Below are positions 1-11,132 of a stretch of 64,000 nucleotides of DNA, one piece after another. The stretch spans positions 1,736,001 through 1,800,000 of the forward strand of contig CP099425.1 of the NCBI GenBank assembly GCA_024114885.1, in the 5' to 3' direction. Each line of letters starts with the position of its first letter. The stretch's first letter is position 1. The DNA is from Septoria linicola (taxonomy: Eukaryota > Ascomycota > Dothideomycetes > Mycosphaerellales > Mycosphaerellaceae). The notes beneath the pieces are model-generated. The model saw nothing but the letters and a program-made list of their open reading frames with translations. It had not been told where the DNA came from and did not search any database. Made by a program: the position numbers and the translations under genes.

Positions 1-1054
1 CGGAGGGTGTGCCGACTGGTTTGCCTTCGAAGAGGACGGTGGTTGCGCCGGCGAAAAGAGGGCCGTAGACGATGTAGCAGTGGCCGACAACCCAGCCAAT
101 GTCACTTGCTGTGAAGAGGACATCGCCAGGGCCTCTGATGCCGAAGACGTACCGTACTGTGAAGTTGAGGCCGACTGCATGCCCGCCTACCTCTCGAACG
201 ACGCCTGTTTCACTTGAGTCAGTATGCATCACACATAGCATGGAAAATAGCGACTAACCCTTCGGTAACCCTGTGGTCCCTGAAGTGTAAATGATGTATA
301 ATGGGTCGTTGCTCTTAACCGGCACATTCTCTGCCTTTTGCCCTCGATCTCTCGCCGACTTGACCAGTCTTTGCCACGTCCTCTCGCCGGCCAAGCGATC
401 TGTGTCATTCCATCTGTGCTCGTCTCGTTGCCAAATGACGACTCTCGCAGGTTTGTGTTCCGCCTGTTCTACCGCTCCCTTGACCATTGGCTTGTATGGG
501 AGCGGTCCCTTTGCACCTTCGATACCACAGCTCGCAGTCAAGATGGCTTTTGGCTTGCTCGAATCGATTCGTTGTGCTAGTGATGACGCTGAGAAGCCTC
601 CAAACACGACTGCGTGCACTGCTCCAAGGCGTGCTACTGCCAGCATACCAATCAAGGCTGCTGGTATCATGGGCATGTATATGATGACCACATCGCCTTT
701 GCGAACGCCCTCCTCTCGCAGCGCTCCTGCGAGGATCGCGACTTCCTCGTCGAGCTTTGCATATGTGATGTTCTCTTTCTGCTTCGTCACGGGACTGTCC
801 CACTTGATCGCAATAGTGTCGCCATGCCCAGCTTCGACGTGCCTCGTTACTGCGTTGTAAGATGTGCTGATCTCACCATCAGGGAACCACTGCCAGCTGC
901 CATGAGTGGTGCCGTCCTTGAGCTTCTTGGTGGACTTCTTGAAAGCTGTCTTGGGAGCTTTGTGCCATGCAATCTGTTCGGCCTGATGCATCCAGAACTT
1001 CTCTGGATCCTTCTGGTGAGCCTCGAAGGCTTCATCCTGCTTGTGAGGAGCCAT
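1..1054 (-). CDS. Propionyl-CoA synthetase-like (ACSS3/PrpE-type) acyl-CoA synthetase, 5' part only
   Basis: AMP-forming short-chain acyl-CoA synthetase, which would activate propionate or acetate to the CoA thioester. Exon 1 (259-1054) starts at an ATG and encodes the N-terminal cap and the phosphate-binding motif YTSGTTGLPKG. Exon 2 (1-204) continues in frame with VVREVGGHAVGL and SDIGWVVGHCYIVYGPL and runs off the left edge. The intron is 205-258 (donor GTTAGT, acceptor CAG). GGHAV after the P-loop, SCGIE, and NAVTRHVE with DSPVT near residues 65-90 resemble the PrpE/ACSS3 branch more than classical acetyl-CoA synthetase. The C-terminal domain with the catalytic Lys is outside the window. 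The gene is divergent from Cft2. Family assignment is strong; substrate is inferred. Confidence 0.88.
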
Positions 1055-1581
1055 TGTAGGGGTGTGTGCTGTAATGAGAGAGATGTGTACAGACCATGAA
1101 ACAGAATCAACCTACAAGTCGCGTCATGGGCTGGAGCATGAGCTCTGTGTGTCTCTACTCACAGTACTGGTCTACCTTTCGGCTAGTTAGCAATGTTAGC
1201 CGCACTGTCACTCGATCGGCCGAATGGGCAGGAGGTTGGACGGCCAAGACAGAGCTTCGACCCCAGTTCCCCGCAGCTGTGTGTGCAGTCGAGGAGTATG
1301 ATTTCCAGACCAGCGTTGCGGCCGTCTCGTGGATAGTCTGCATGATTGATAGTGAAGACGTGCGCCATCAGTGTGTGTCATGGTGTGTACACAAGCATAA
1401 CTAGTGACTGGATTTTGTGCATGTATCAGAAGTACGGAGATGGTTCGAAGTTCCGAACTAAGTCCACAGCTGTATCAACAATTCCACATCCATAGCTTCA
1501 CATGAACGTGCTGCGTTGCATTGCATTGCAGAGGCAGAGGCAGAATCATCAACATGAGCGATAGGTAGCAGGACATCAGCC
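1055..1581. promoter_or_regulatory. Shared divergent promoter region between the acyl-CoA synthetase and cft2
   Basis: 527 bp between two divergent start codons. It must hold both 5' UTRs and promoters. I see no convincing TATA box or known operator; a short TTGCATTGCATTGCAG repeat lies close to the cft2 start. No coding signal is supported here. Confidence 0.5.
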
Positions 1582-4491
1582 ATGTTCCACTTCACCCCGC
1601 TGCTGGGCGCGCAGTCGCAGTCGGCAGCATCACAGTCGCTGTTGGAGCTGGACGGAGGAGTCAAGATTCTGGTGGATGTGGGATGGGATGAAGCATTCGA
1701 TGCAGAACAGCTGCAGGCGCTGGAGAAACACGTGTCGACGCTGTCGGTGGTGCTGTTGACCCACGCGACCATTGACCATATGGGCGCCTATGCGCACTGC
1801 TGCAAGCACATCCCGCACTTCAGCAAGGTGCCCGTCTACGCGACTACGCCCGTCATCAACCTGGGCCGCACGCTGCTCGCTGATCTGTATGCCTCGTCGC
1901 CGCTCGCTGCCTCGATCATCCCCTCCAGCGCCATTGCTGCGAATGCGCTCGAGCCCGACACCGACACCGACACCGCCCCCAAGCTGCTCTACCACGCTCC
2001 CTCCGCCGACGACATCGCGACCTACTTCAGCGCCATCCACCCGCTGCGCTACAGCCAACCACATCAGCCTGTACCTTCTTCCTTCTCACCTCCCGTTGGC
2101 AATCTGACCATCACCGCCTACAGTGCTGGACACACTCCTGGGGGCACAATATGGCACATTCAACACAGCTTGGAGAGCATCGTCTATGCCGCCGACTGGA
2201 ACCAGGGGAGAGAGAATCTGCTGTCAGGCGCAGCATGGCTTGCAGGAGGTGCCAACATCACCGAAGGCCTGCAGAGGCCCACAGCGCTCATCTGCAGCTC
2301 CAAGGGCGTCGAGAAGACCGAGTCACTGCCCAGGAAGAAGAGAGATGAAATACTCATCAGCCTGATCAGGGAGACAATCGCACAGGGTGGAAAGGTGTTG
2401 ATTCCGACTGATTCATCGGCGCGAGTGCTGGAGCTGGCATTCATGCTCAATCACACATGGCGCGAGAACATCAGCGGCCCGCATGCTGAGACGTACCGCA
2501 ATGCCAGAATCTACATGGCGAGCAGGACGAGCAAGAGCACAGTTCGTCAACTGTCGAGCATGTTGGAGTGGATGGACGATGCGATCATCAGAGACGCAGA
2601 GGCTGCCATGAACAAGACGCAGGCAGACGAAGGGAGAGTGCCAAATCTGCTGGAGTGGCAATATGTGAAGCAGATTGAGAGCAGGAACAAGCTAGATCAG
2701 GCTTTGCGACGAAAACGGCCTTGTATCCTGCTGGCCAGTGATGCATCGCTCGAATGGGGCTTCTCGCGACAAGCAATGGAGAAGCTGGCAGCAGATCCAC
2801 GCAATCTGGTCATCTTGACCGAGAACGTTTCGCAGACGAACCCAGCACAACTCAGCCTTGCACAGCAATTGGCCGATTTCTGGCAGACGAGCACCAAATC
2901 TGGCTCGCAAACAGGTGCCAAAGTCGTTGGCACTGATGGACGTAGTCTGCAGCTTCGGCAGCTCTCTGCAGAAGGTCTAACCACCGAGGAAGACATGCTG
3001 TATCAGCAGTACGCCGCACGCCAGCAACAGCTCCACAGCAACCTACAAGGCGATAATACTGCCAACGATACCGCTACTGCTGAAATTGCCGAAGACCAGG
3101 CAGAAGAGTCCTCGGATGACGACGATGAGGACGAAGATCCCGAGCATCAGGGACGAGCCTTGAACTTGTCCGCACAAATGACGCAGAGCAACAAACGCAA
3201 GGCTGGCCTATCAGATGCTGAGCTGGGCATCAATGTGCTGATCCGAAGTAAGCACGTTCACGACTTCGACGTACGGAACAGAAAAGGACGAGACAAGGTC
3301 TTTCCATTCGTCCAGCGAAAGCCGAAGAGTGACGACTATGGCGACATCATCAAACCCGAAGACTATCTCCGAGCCGAAGAAAGAGACACTGTTGATGGTG
3401 TAGACATGCGTGCGGAAGTCAAGCAAGAAGCTGCTGCAGTCGGCCAGAAACGGAAGTGGGGTGATGTCAATGGCAGTAACGTCAAGGGCAAAAAGGACCG
3501 CAAACTACAACCTGATAAGCGGCAAAAGGTTGAAGAAAAGCGTGAGCCAGATGACATTGACGCGCTCATCGCCAAAGCGACTGGTGTGACGGGTGCTGAT
3601 GGCGTGGACGCTGTTGAATCGGAATCAGAGGACGATGAAAGTGACTACGAACCTGACGAGGGCGAGGACAAGCCGCATCAAAAAGCCGTCCTCACTACTT
3701 TCCAGCTTACACTGCAGCTACGAATAGCGCACATCGACTTCTCGGGTCTGCATGAGAAGCGTGACCTGCAGATGCTGATCCCTCTCATCAAACCTCGGAA
3801 GCTCATCCTCATCTCCGGAAGTGAATCCGAGACGCAGACATTGGCAGCGGAGTGTCGCAATCTATTATCGGAAGGCGGTGAGCAGAAGTCAGACGTCTTT
3901 GCTCCCGTAGTGGGCGAGATTATCGACGCAAGTGTCGACACGAACGCTTGGACGATCAAACTGAGCCGGCAGCTTGTCAAGAAGCTCACGTGGCAAAATG
4001 TTCGTGGCCTTGGTGTGGTTGCGCTCACTGGTCGACTTCATGCCGAGCCCATTGAGGACGACCGCACCGCGGATCAAGAAGAAAATGTAAAAAAGAAGCT
4101 CAAGATGCTCAAGGGCGACTCGGAAGATGCAGAAGAACAGAGCAAGGTCGAACGATCTGGCATTCCCGCAGTACCAGTGCTCGATCTTGTGCAGACTGCA
4201 ATGACGACACATCATCGTGCCACGCAACCAGTGCACGTGGGCGATCTGAAGTTGACTGACATGCGAAAGTTAATGATTGCCTCGGGACACTCGGCAGAGT
4301 TCAGAGGAGAAGGAACCTTACTCATCGACCATACTGTTGTGGTGAGGAAGAGTCCTTCCGGCAAGATCGAGGTGGAAGCCGGACCTGGTGGACTACAGAA
4401 GCCACAGTTCAGAACGAAAGACAACGAGGCCAGCTTCTATGCTGTGAGGAAGCTGATTTACGGCGGACTCGCAGTGGTGGCCGGTGTATGA
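1582..4491 (+). CDS. cft2: Cleavage and polyadenylation factor subunit 2 (Cft2/CPSF100)
   Basis: Non-catalytic metallo-beta-lactamase/beta-CASP subunit of the nuclear pre-mRNA 3'-end processing complex. Single exon, 969 aa. The N-terminal MBL fold covers about residues 1-230, with LLTHATIDHMGAY where active CPSF73 carries HxHxDH. Only part of the metal site remains, as expected for CPSF100. The beta-CASP region follows (about 250-480; MASRTSKSTVRQLSSMLEW). A long acidic, low-complexity insert (about 510-540) precedes the CPSF100-typical stretch with DDYGDIIKPEDYL (about 575-590). The C-terminal domain starts near 690 after a second acidic linker and ends in an RKLIYGGLAVVAGV-type tail. Length and domain order suit fungal Cft2. 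Mpe1, another subunit of the same complex, is encoded at 53.4-55.3 kb. Confidence 0.93.
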   Translation: MFHFTPLLGAQSQSAASQSLLELDGGVKILVDVGWDEAFDAEQLQALEKHVSTLSVVLLTHATIDHMGAYAHCCKHIPHFSKVPVYATTPVINLGRTLLADLYASSPLAASIIPSSAIAANALEPDTDTDTAPKLLYHAPSADDIATYFSAIHPLRYSQPHQPVPSSFSPPVGNLTITAYSAGHTPGGTIWHIQHSLESIVYAADWNQGRENLLSGAAWLAGGANITEGLQRPTALICSSKGVEKTESLPRKKRDEILISLIRETIAQGGKVLIPTDSSARVLELAFMLNHTWRENISGPHAETYRNARIYMASRTSKSTVRQLSSMLEWMDDAIIRDAEAAMNKTQADEGRVPNLLEWQYVKQIESRNKLDQALRRKRPCILLASDASLEWGFSRQAMEKLAADPRNLVILTENVSQTNPAQLSLAQQLADFWQTSTKSGSQTGAKVVGTDGRSLQLRQLSAEGLTTEEDMLYQQYAARQQQLHSNLQGDNTANDTATAEIAEDQAEESSDDDDEDEDPEHQGRALNLSAQMTQSNKRKAGLSDAELGINVLIRSKHVHDFDVRNRKGRDKVFPFVQRKPKSDDYGDIIKPEDYLRAEERDTVDGVDMRAEVKQEAAAVGQKRKWGDVNGSNVKGKKDRKLQPDKRQKVEEKREPDDIDALIAKATGVTGADGVDAVESESEDDESDYEPDEGEDKPHQKAVLTTFQLTLQLRIAHIDFSGLHEKRDLQMLIPLIKPRKLILISGSESETQTLAAECRNLLSEGGEQKSDVFAPVVGEIIDASVDTNAWTIKLSRQLVKKLTWQNVRGLGVVALTGRLHAEPIEDDRTADQEENVKKKLKMLKGDSEDAEEQSKVERSGIPAVPVLDLVQTAMTTHHRATQPVHVGDLKLTDMRKLMIASGHSAEFRGEGTLLIDHTVVVRKSPSGKIEVEAGPGGLQKPQFRTKDNEASFYAVRKLIYGGLAVVAGV

Positions 4492-5102
4492 TAGACAGTA
4501 GTTGAGTGTTGCGAGAGCATCGCAAGAGCAGCTCCAATCTACGATGGCACGATACTGCCATGTAAAGATGATCTGACTTGCCTATCGTGACTCTTGCGAC
4601 ATGTCTACTTGGCACGCTGACGATGTCTCAGATCACCACGAGCCAGCGTTAACGCTATGTGTCAAGCATTTGCTCTATGCTATCTCTCGCATCGTTCACA
4701 ACATTGCACTAGGCTTGCGAACAAACGACTACAGCAAGCATTGAGCAGCAATGAGACGTCGCGTGCTCAAGCAGAACGACCAGGAGAAGCGTGTCTGACA
4801 AGCCGATTCCCACCAGTCCGGCAGGTCACGGCACATTAGATGCCCAATGACAGATTCACGACTGTTTGCTTTACGCTCAGCACACCACTCGCTGAGGCCG
4901 TGCGCGCCAGCCCGCCGCATGATCTATTCGTCCTTCGAAGACACAAAAGGAATCCTCTCGTCCCCAATCTGCCTGGACATCTTGTACAACAAGCTTCCCA
5001 TCCCACAGCAGCTCGACAGATCCCGACTTGATCCGTCCTGTCAGTGTTGACTCCATTCAGCATCTGCAACTTCAAGCAAAACAACTTGCTATCTGCACCT
5101 CC
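4492..5102. other. Intergenic region between cft2 and the proline-rich gene
   Basis: 611 bp holding the cft2 3' end and the promoter and 5' UTR of the next gene. An upstream in-frame codon set from 5028 exists, but it lacks protein-like character and is treated as leader. Nothing else is supported. Confidence 0.4.
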
Positions 5103-6207
5103 ATGCCATTCGCCCCATACCAGTGGCGTGCAGGCAAAGGTTACATCCCACCTCCTGACGCAGTCCCCCAGCCCATCGCCATGGCTAGCCCGGCCGTGTT
5201 TGCCTACCCCTACGGCGCCCCTGCACAGCCTCAGTACTCCCATCTGATTGTCCATGCACCCGGCGTCGTGGCCGCTGCACCAGCGCCGAAGAAGAAAAAG
5301 ACCGTCGTTATTCCACCACCACGTCCATCTGCCTCTGCAGCCCCCTCGAAAGCTAGCTCAGGCCCCAAGACCATCGTCCAAGGCAAAGACTGGCGCATTG
5401 TCGGCAAAGCACCCACAGACGGCAAATGGACCATCACCATCCCTCCTCCACCTCCCAAACCCGAAACCGCCCCTCCCCAGAAACTCAAGCTTATCGCCCG
5501 TTGCACCCCTCCATCGACCTGTTCCATCTCCCCCTCCGACTCCGTCTCCTCCACCGGCAGCGGCACATCCCTCGGCAGCACCACCCTCTGCAAACCCACC
5601 AAAACCGAAATCAGCAAGGAAACAAGCAGCACCAAGAAAACCGAAATCACCCTCAACTCCCACCGCAAACTCCGCGACGGCGGCTCTTCTCCCTCCCCTC
5701 CGCCTCCTCCAGCATCAACATGCCCCACCCTCCGCCCGGGCGTAAATTATCTCTTCCCCTCGAAGTCCCAACACACGATCCTGCACATTTTTAACAAGGC
5801 TTCTCCGATTTGGGAGAAGAAGTACGAGGGAAAAGAAATGGAGTTTAAGATGTTTAAAGTTGGGGTTAAGTTTACAGTGAGGGAGATTGTGGAGAAGGTG
5901 CTGAGGAAGAAGGCGGGAGTGAAGGATAAGGATGGGAATGAGGAGTTGGGGAAGTGGTGTGTTACGGAGTGTCATGAGCAGGGTGGGGGAGTGTGGAAAA
6001 AGGTGAGTTTGAGAAGAATTTTATGTTTTTTTTTTCTTTTTTTCTTTTGCGGCGAGAGAGATTTTTGGCTGACTCGTTCGATATGACTAGGGCACTACGA
6101 TCGCGTACTCGAGTGACAAGGCTGCGGGGAGTTTGGATAGTATGGGATGGGACGTCAAGCGAGGGAATGAGAGGAGTCCGGTGTGGTTGGTTGTGCACAA
6201 GGCTTGA
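5103..6207 (+). CDS. Proline-rich conserved-looking hypothetical protein, two exons
   Basis: Exon 1 is 5103-6002 and exon 2 is 6091-6207, giving 338 aa. The 88-nt intron has donor GTGAGT, a CTGAC branch-like site and acceptor CTAG, and splicing keeps phase 0. The start at 5103 (MPFAPYQW) is preferred over an upstream in-frame ATG at 5028 because the protein turns typical there. Residues 1-200 are rich in Pro, Ser and Lys, including PPPPPK runs, and look disordered. Residues about 215-338 look folded and basic (KGMEFKMF-like segment, TECHEQGGGVWKK), and exon 2 supplies GSLDSMGW and WLVVHKA. The exon-2 frame stays open to its stop, which supports the splice. Function is not recognised. Confidence 0.7.
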
Positions 6208-7471
6208 TGTTTGGCAGAGGTCTCGATGATGATGGAGAATGTGATTGATGAATGCTGTTTCTTGCAGGCTACGATACTGTGTTTGAGGCGGGCTCATGTA
6301 CGAGCGTGGACACATGGAGTGACCAAGTTCAGAGATGCGGTTGGCTTTTTGGTTCTGGAAAGTTGAGATACTTTCACGAGAGTGCTTGTCTGAGATTGTG
6401 TTTGGCGGCTATTCTGCTTATAGTAGTACTAGTACATCCTACTCCTAACGGCCGAGATAAGTTAACCATGACTTCTTTGATTTGACACAGAAGTCTCGAA
6501 ATGCTAGCAGAATCGTGCTGTGCTGAACCCCTCATTGAATACCAGCTATGAATCTGCATGTTCACAGATGCATCGCTACATGAACGCCTTACTTGTCGGT
6601 GAAGCTCTTCGTAAGCCATAGATGGTCAACACAGTTGCCATGATGCCAACTACGATTGTCACGTACGTTGATGGCCAGCGATGAGGACAGCTCGGCTCGT
6701 CAGTTTCCGTCTTGGAAAGTGCTCGAGCGGCAGATTCCCCTCGACAAGTCCGTGTTGTGCGTCTCTAGAAGGCGATCGATCGTGAGGTCGTACTCCATGA
6801 ATGGTGCTTGTTTGTCGTACGGCCCTAAGATAAGTGCTCATCAGGTTCTCACTCTTTTGGCTTTTGAAGCACGAGGGATTTGCCATCGATTCATTCACAG
6901 ACGTTGGAGGCGATATCGCCACTTTGCTGAGGCTTGTCAAGTGCTCCTTCCTGCTCCTGGCTTCCGTCATGTCAGGCATCCGCGATATAACGTGTCCAAA
7001 GCTTCACAGTTCGAGAAAACAGGAACGGAGCTGTCACCAAGCAGACAGCGTCTTTGCGCCACTACCTGGACTCTGCAATGCAAGACAACAAGCGCCATCG
7101 ATACTTGCAGAGTGTTTCTTCGTCTCGAGCGGCGGACACGTCCAGTCAACGTCTTGTGTTGCCATTTCAGCTGGTGCGATTTGTAGTTCCCGGGTCACGA
7201 CAGGCTTCTCAGCTCTTCGCGGAAGATATGCTGTCACATATGTGTCGAAATATGGCTCGATGAGAAGCTGTCTATCCCAGTAGACCTCGTCAACATCGCA
7301 TCAATAGCATGGCGAGTGCTGCATTCGGCTAGCTGCTTTCGTTTCACACCTTTACAAGCACCCGAGGATACAACCACAGACTGGGTGAGGTCATCATATT
7401 CACGACCATGATCTGTTCACAAATTCATCATACCCATGGCAGACCGCATCGCCTCTCCAGAACCAGAATCT
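6208..7471. other. Intergenic DNA without a supported gene
   Basis: Open frames of 149-176 codons occur at 6656-7283 on both strands, but none shows a recognisable motif, splice-supported extension or fungal protein character. Base composition is like the rest of the left arm, not RIP-like. Confidence 0.4.
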
Positions 7472-7627
7472 GACATGCCATGCCCAGCATGCCATTCAAC
7501 AGCCGAGTCCTCCGAGAAGATCATCGAAACTGGTCGTCTGCTTGTTTTCTTCTCGTATCTGCTCACGCTCCCCGGGCCGCTCAGGTGAATCGTCTAACTG
7601 CGCCGAATGTAGCGAGTGCGTATGTGT
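7472..7627 (+). repeat. Copy A of a diverged inverted dispersed repeat
   Basis: 156 bp align to the reverse complement of 17822-17974 with 111 of 153 positions identical (hand count) and a single 3-bp gap. A 63-codon ORF (7480-7671) starting MPSMPF lies on it, and its partner copy holds a longer ORF starting MPNMPF. Shared residues include the leading MPxMPF, a WxxAC segment, APRxAxV, RLxA and ASAYV. An in-frame TGA sits two codons before the ATG in both copies. Overall differences fall 15/15/12 over the three phases, so coding constraint is not proven. It could be an old duplicated gene fragment or an old transposon remnant. Confidence 0.7.
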
Positions 7628-10600
7628 GCCGTGCTCTTGGGGCTTATGCAATACTTGGAAGTTATTGCTGAGGCTTGAGCAACATTGCCGAGTGTTTCTT
7701 GTCATACAAAAACTGCAGATGGAGGCATGACGACTACGAGTCCACATCATGGCCCGCGGAGCAATCGATGACATGAAGCAGATGCGTCAAGGGAGGCATG
7801 CTTAGTATTGCTGTCGCGGTCGTCCTCCGCTCGTGCATAGCCACGATCTTAACACGGGGAAATGGCGGAACGTTGCCTAGGCTGCTGTCAGCTGTCAGCA
7901 GTCATCAGCAGGCGGGGATACGTTGTTGCAGGTGATGGCTGCCTTCTAGTCCCTCACACTACATGTCCTTGGAGGTGTCTGGCTGGTTTACGCTGGCCGC
8001 TACAAGCAAGATTGACCTCTTGGAGACACCTTGGCATATCCACCACGGTTTTCGTGCCCAGCCAAAGCGAAGCCGTGGCAAGAAACTACAAGATGCGCTA
8101 GCCTTCTGCCAAGGTTGCCACGTGCAGGGTTCGTAACCCTCACCTTGTGGAGCCTGTGATCAATGTTGTTCTTGGGCCTCCCATAAGCGACAAGGTGCAG
8201 GTTCACACAACCATTTAGGAAGGAGCGTGACTATTGTGGCGTTCGTGTAACACCCCTCTATGTGCATTGAGAGACGAGGCAACTATACTCTGGTACTACG
8301 TCGTGTCGTGCCATGAGTGTTGCAATTGAATATATCGCTGTGCCTGAGGAAGAGCCTCGCCGTCTGTGGCAGCACAGTTCGAACGAGCACGAGTCGAAAC
8401 CTGGCCATGTCACCAGGGCAATCCTCCTGTCACTGCTCCAAACAGAATCGTCCGACATGGCCAAAGGTCTGTGATAAGCCCACGAACAGTTGTGCAGCTA
8501 TGCATAATGTTAGCCCAACGAACGCTGCAACCCAGACTCCTCCAGGATAGTCTGGTTACAGGCGCGCCTCCACGAGCAGTCTTTTGAGACTTGTCGTACC
8601 CGGCTCCTGCAGCCGTGTTGTGATCCTGGTGGAGTGGCCTATATGCCATGTAGTAGGTTAGCAGCAGGACCAGTATCCACAGATGGAATATTTAGCAGAG
8701 GCAACAGATGTGCTCAACACCAGCAAAGCAGAGTCTCACGTCCGTGAACGGCGTGACGAATGTGTTTCCAGCAGTCGGCTCGCGTGCAATGCGAACGGCC
8801 GTCGCTTAAATTATAGCGGGAAGGATTCATTTGTGCCCACCTCGTACCAGATCTGGGAGAAAGGTGGTGCTGCTGAACGCGCAAGAGCTAAAATGTCTAT
8901 CGTGGCCTCGCATATAGCCGTGCAAGTGAGCCGCTGGCACAGCTGTGCGCTTCATCCTCAGATACAGTCTAAGGTCGAATGCGAATGTGAGACATCCAAG
9001 ACTTCCAAGAGTCATTCAGAACCGTTCGCATTCGCACACCACAATCCTGAGCCCGGCCTCGCTTCTTTTGCGGGTGTGAGGGCAACAAGGTTCTATGTTG
9101 CGCTTGAGGAGCTTTAGAAACCTGTCGCCTGCTGTTCTGCCCAGGCCACTGAATAGTCAAATCTGCGAATCCCGATGCTCGCTGTACAGTCAAGCTTTAT
9201 CAGGTCCACGGGGGCCTAGCTCCTGTAGACGTTTAGCTCAAGAGCTATGTTCAAGCTTATCTCGGCGAATCTGTGCAGGCCAAGTCAAGCCGAGAAGCTA
9301 AACCGCACGGCAAGCTCTTCCACCACGTGTATCCGGCCACTACGGACTCATCCAGATCCGAAGGTACCAGTCAACACGCCAGTCTGCAGACGAGACCGAG
9401 AAGCAGTCCCTATGGTCTGCTGCGATGCGATACAGAGATAATATGCCGGCGCAGTTGTAATACTGAGAGCAAGAATGAATGGTTGGACCTGCTTCCTTTC
9501 GGCGAAAGTATGCTCAGACCACGCCATGAGCTCGTCTGACAATCTCTGTACAAACAGCATGGGGCATGGAGCAATCACCGGATCCTCTGATCACAGGAAT
9601 ATCTGGTGGAGATGCTGACGTGGCTGATGCATTCCTATGGGAATAGGAGGACATACTACTGACAAGCTGTCGCTGGATAACAGATTCCCTGTCTTGCGCG
9701 ATGATGCGCGACGAGAGCAGGGGTAGATTAGACGAGGCATGGCGTTCTTGGAAAGCGATGGCGCTAAAAAGATCCTCCGAGGGCGGAGAACAGCTGATAC
9801 AGTCAACAAGCTGTGCCGTGTTGTATCGCGAAACGCCGTATACTTGCAGAGACAGCCTGTCAAGCTTGGATTGCGTCTATCTCGAGCTGCAGGAGGTTGT
9901 CTGCCATGAGCAAATCTTGTCCCGCGGCCGAGGCTGTCTATCGGTGATCATGGTCAGACGCTTGTTAGTGTCGGAGCCACAGGCATGTAGCCCTCGCACT
10001 TGGCAGCTGGGCCACCTGGGCGGGCTTTAGAGTATAAGGTTCAAAGTCTTAGCAGAAGCCGGGTGAGCACGATTTTCGTACCTCGTGTCGACATCGCTAG
10101 GCGTGCTGTAAAGTGGTCCGCCCGGAAACACGGCGTTTCGATGGTCCTGCGCATTCTGCGGTGAGACGGTGTAGCAACGAGTATCCGCTCGCCGAGAACA
10201 TATTCTGCAATCGCTTCTCGCTTGACACTGCCCACTTGCCATTGAGTACGGCTGTCTGCAGTTTGGACGGCGAGATCGCACTTTTGCGAGGAATGTGCCG
10301 TGTCGTAAGTGAGGAGTAATCGCTCCGAGGACGCCCAGGTAGAGATCGCTACAGCCGCAGATGGTTCAAGAACGCCATGAACGCCGCAAAACGTGTCGTG
10401 GGTCCCACCTCATTGGAGAGGCTTGGAAGAGCCAAGAATGCACAAGAGCGCACAAGACTTGTGTCTGCAGTGTACGCCCACTTGTCCACACCTGGATGGG
10501 GCTGGACGTCACCCAAAGCAAGCCATACACGGGCTGTTCGTGCCGCTTACCCAACAGATCGGCGCCTCGCATGTGTCGTTCTTGCTGACTTGAGAGGGAC

Positions 10601-11132
10601 CCGTCGTTTCACCAATGGCAGGAAGCGAAGCGTTGCTGCGGACAGTGATGCTGGGGGCATTCGTGCTGATGCTTGAGGGAATATCGTGTCGAAACGCGCT
10701 CCTCGGGCTTGGTACGGATTCGTTGATTATCTTGTGTGATGCTGATTCCGCGCGGCGCCAACGCCATCGCCAAGAAAGTCTTTTTTAGCTCGCGAGAGAG
10801 TAACTTAGTGGTTTAAGCTTACACATTTAGTTTGCAACTCAATCCTTGGTACATTCCGTGTGCACAAACTACTCCGAGCTCTCCCTTCAACTCTTTCCTT
10901 TTTTCTCCTCCCATCACTTCGTGCACACCCTGCCAACTTGGTTAAGGACTATACTCGCCACGTCGAGCGTGACAAGCAAACTTATTCGCGATCTGCGTTT
11001 TCGCGTTCTCGCGTCAAACACAGGTGTGTTCAATCCACTCCAGGCGTCGCTGCCGTCTCTGACTTTTTACAGTAATATCGAATAGAGGATTTTCAGGCCA
11101 TTGCCTGTGATCGACCTTCGGAATCCGGAAAA
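7628..11132. other. Long intergenic tract and 5' region of the WOPR gene
   Basis: About 3.5 kb with only short unsupported frames (for example 8683-9117) and no tRNA-like cloverleaf that I could fold. The last 300 bp (10,830-11,132) include a pyrimidine-rich CTCTCCCTTC...TTTTTTCTCC tract, as often seen near fungal transcription starts, so a long 5' UTR for the WOPR regulator is plausible. This gap is unusually long compared with the gene density of the rest of the window. Confidence 0.4.

Noticed and set aside
254..1054. Naming the first gene acetyl-CoA synthetase (facA/acs1)
   Set aside because: GGHAV after the P-loop, SCGIE and the NAVxRHVE/DSPVT text fit the PrpE/ACSS3 branch better.
5231..5745. 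ORFs in other frames over the proline-rich gene
   Set aside because: Low-complexity CCT/CCA codon bias keeps several frames open; only the frame with the spliced conserved C-terminus is protein-like.
6656..7283. Overlapping plus-strand ORFs of 176 and 149 codons
   Set aside because: No motif, no splice-supported extension, unusual Arg/Cys-rich composition in both frames, and an equally long reading on the other strand; most likely chance ORFs.
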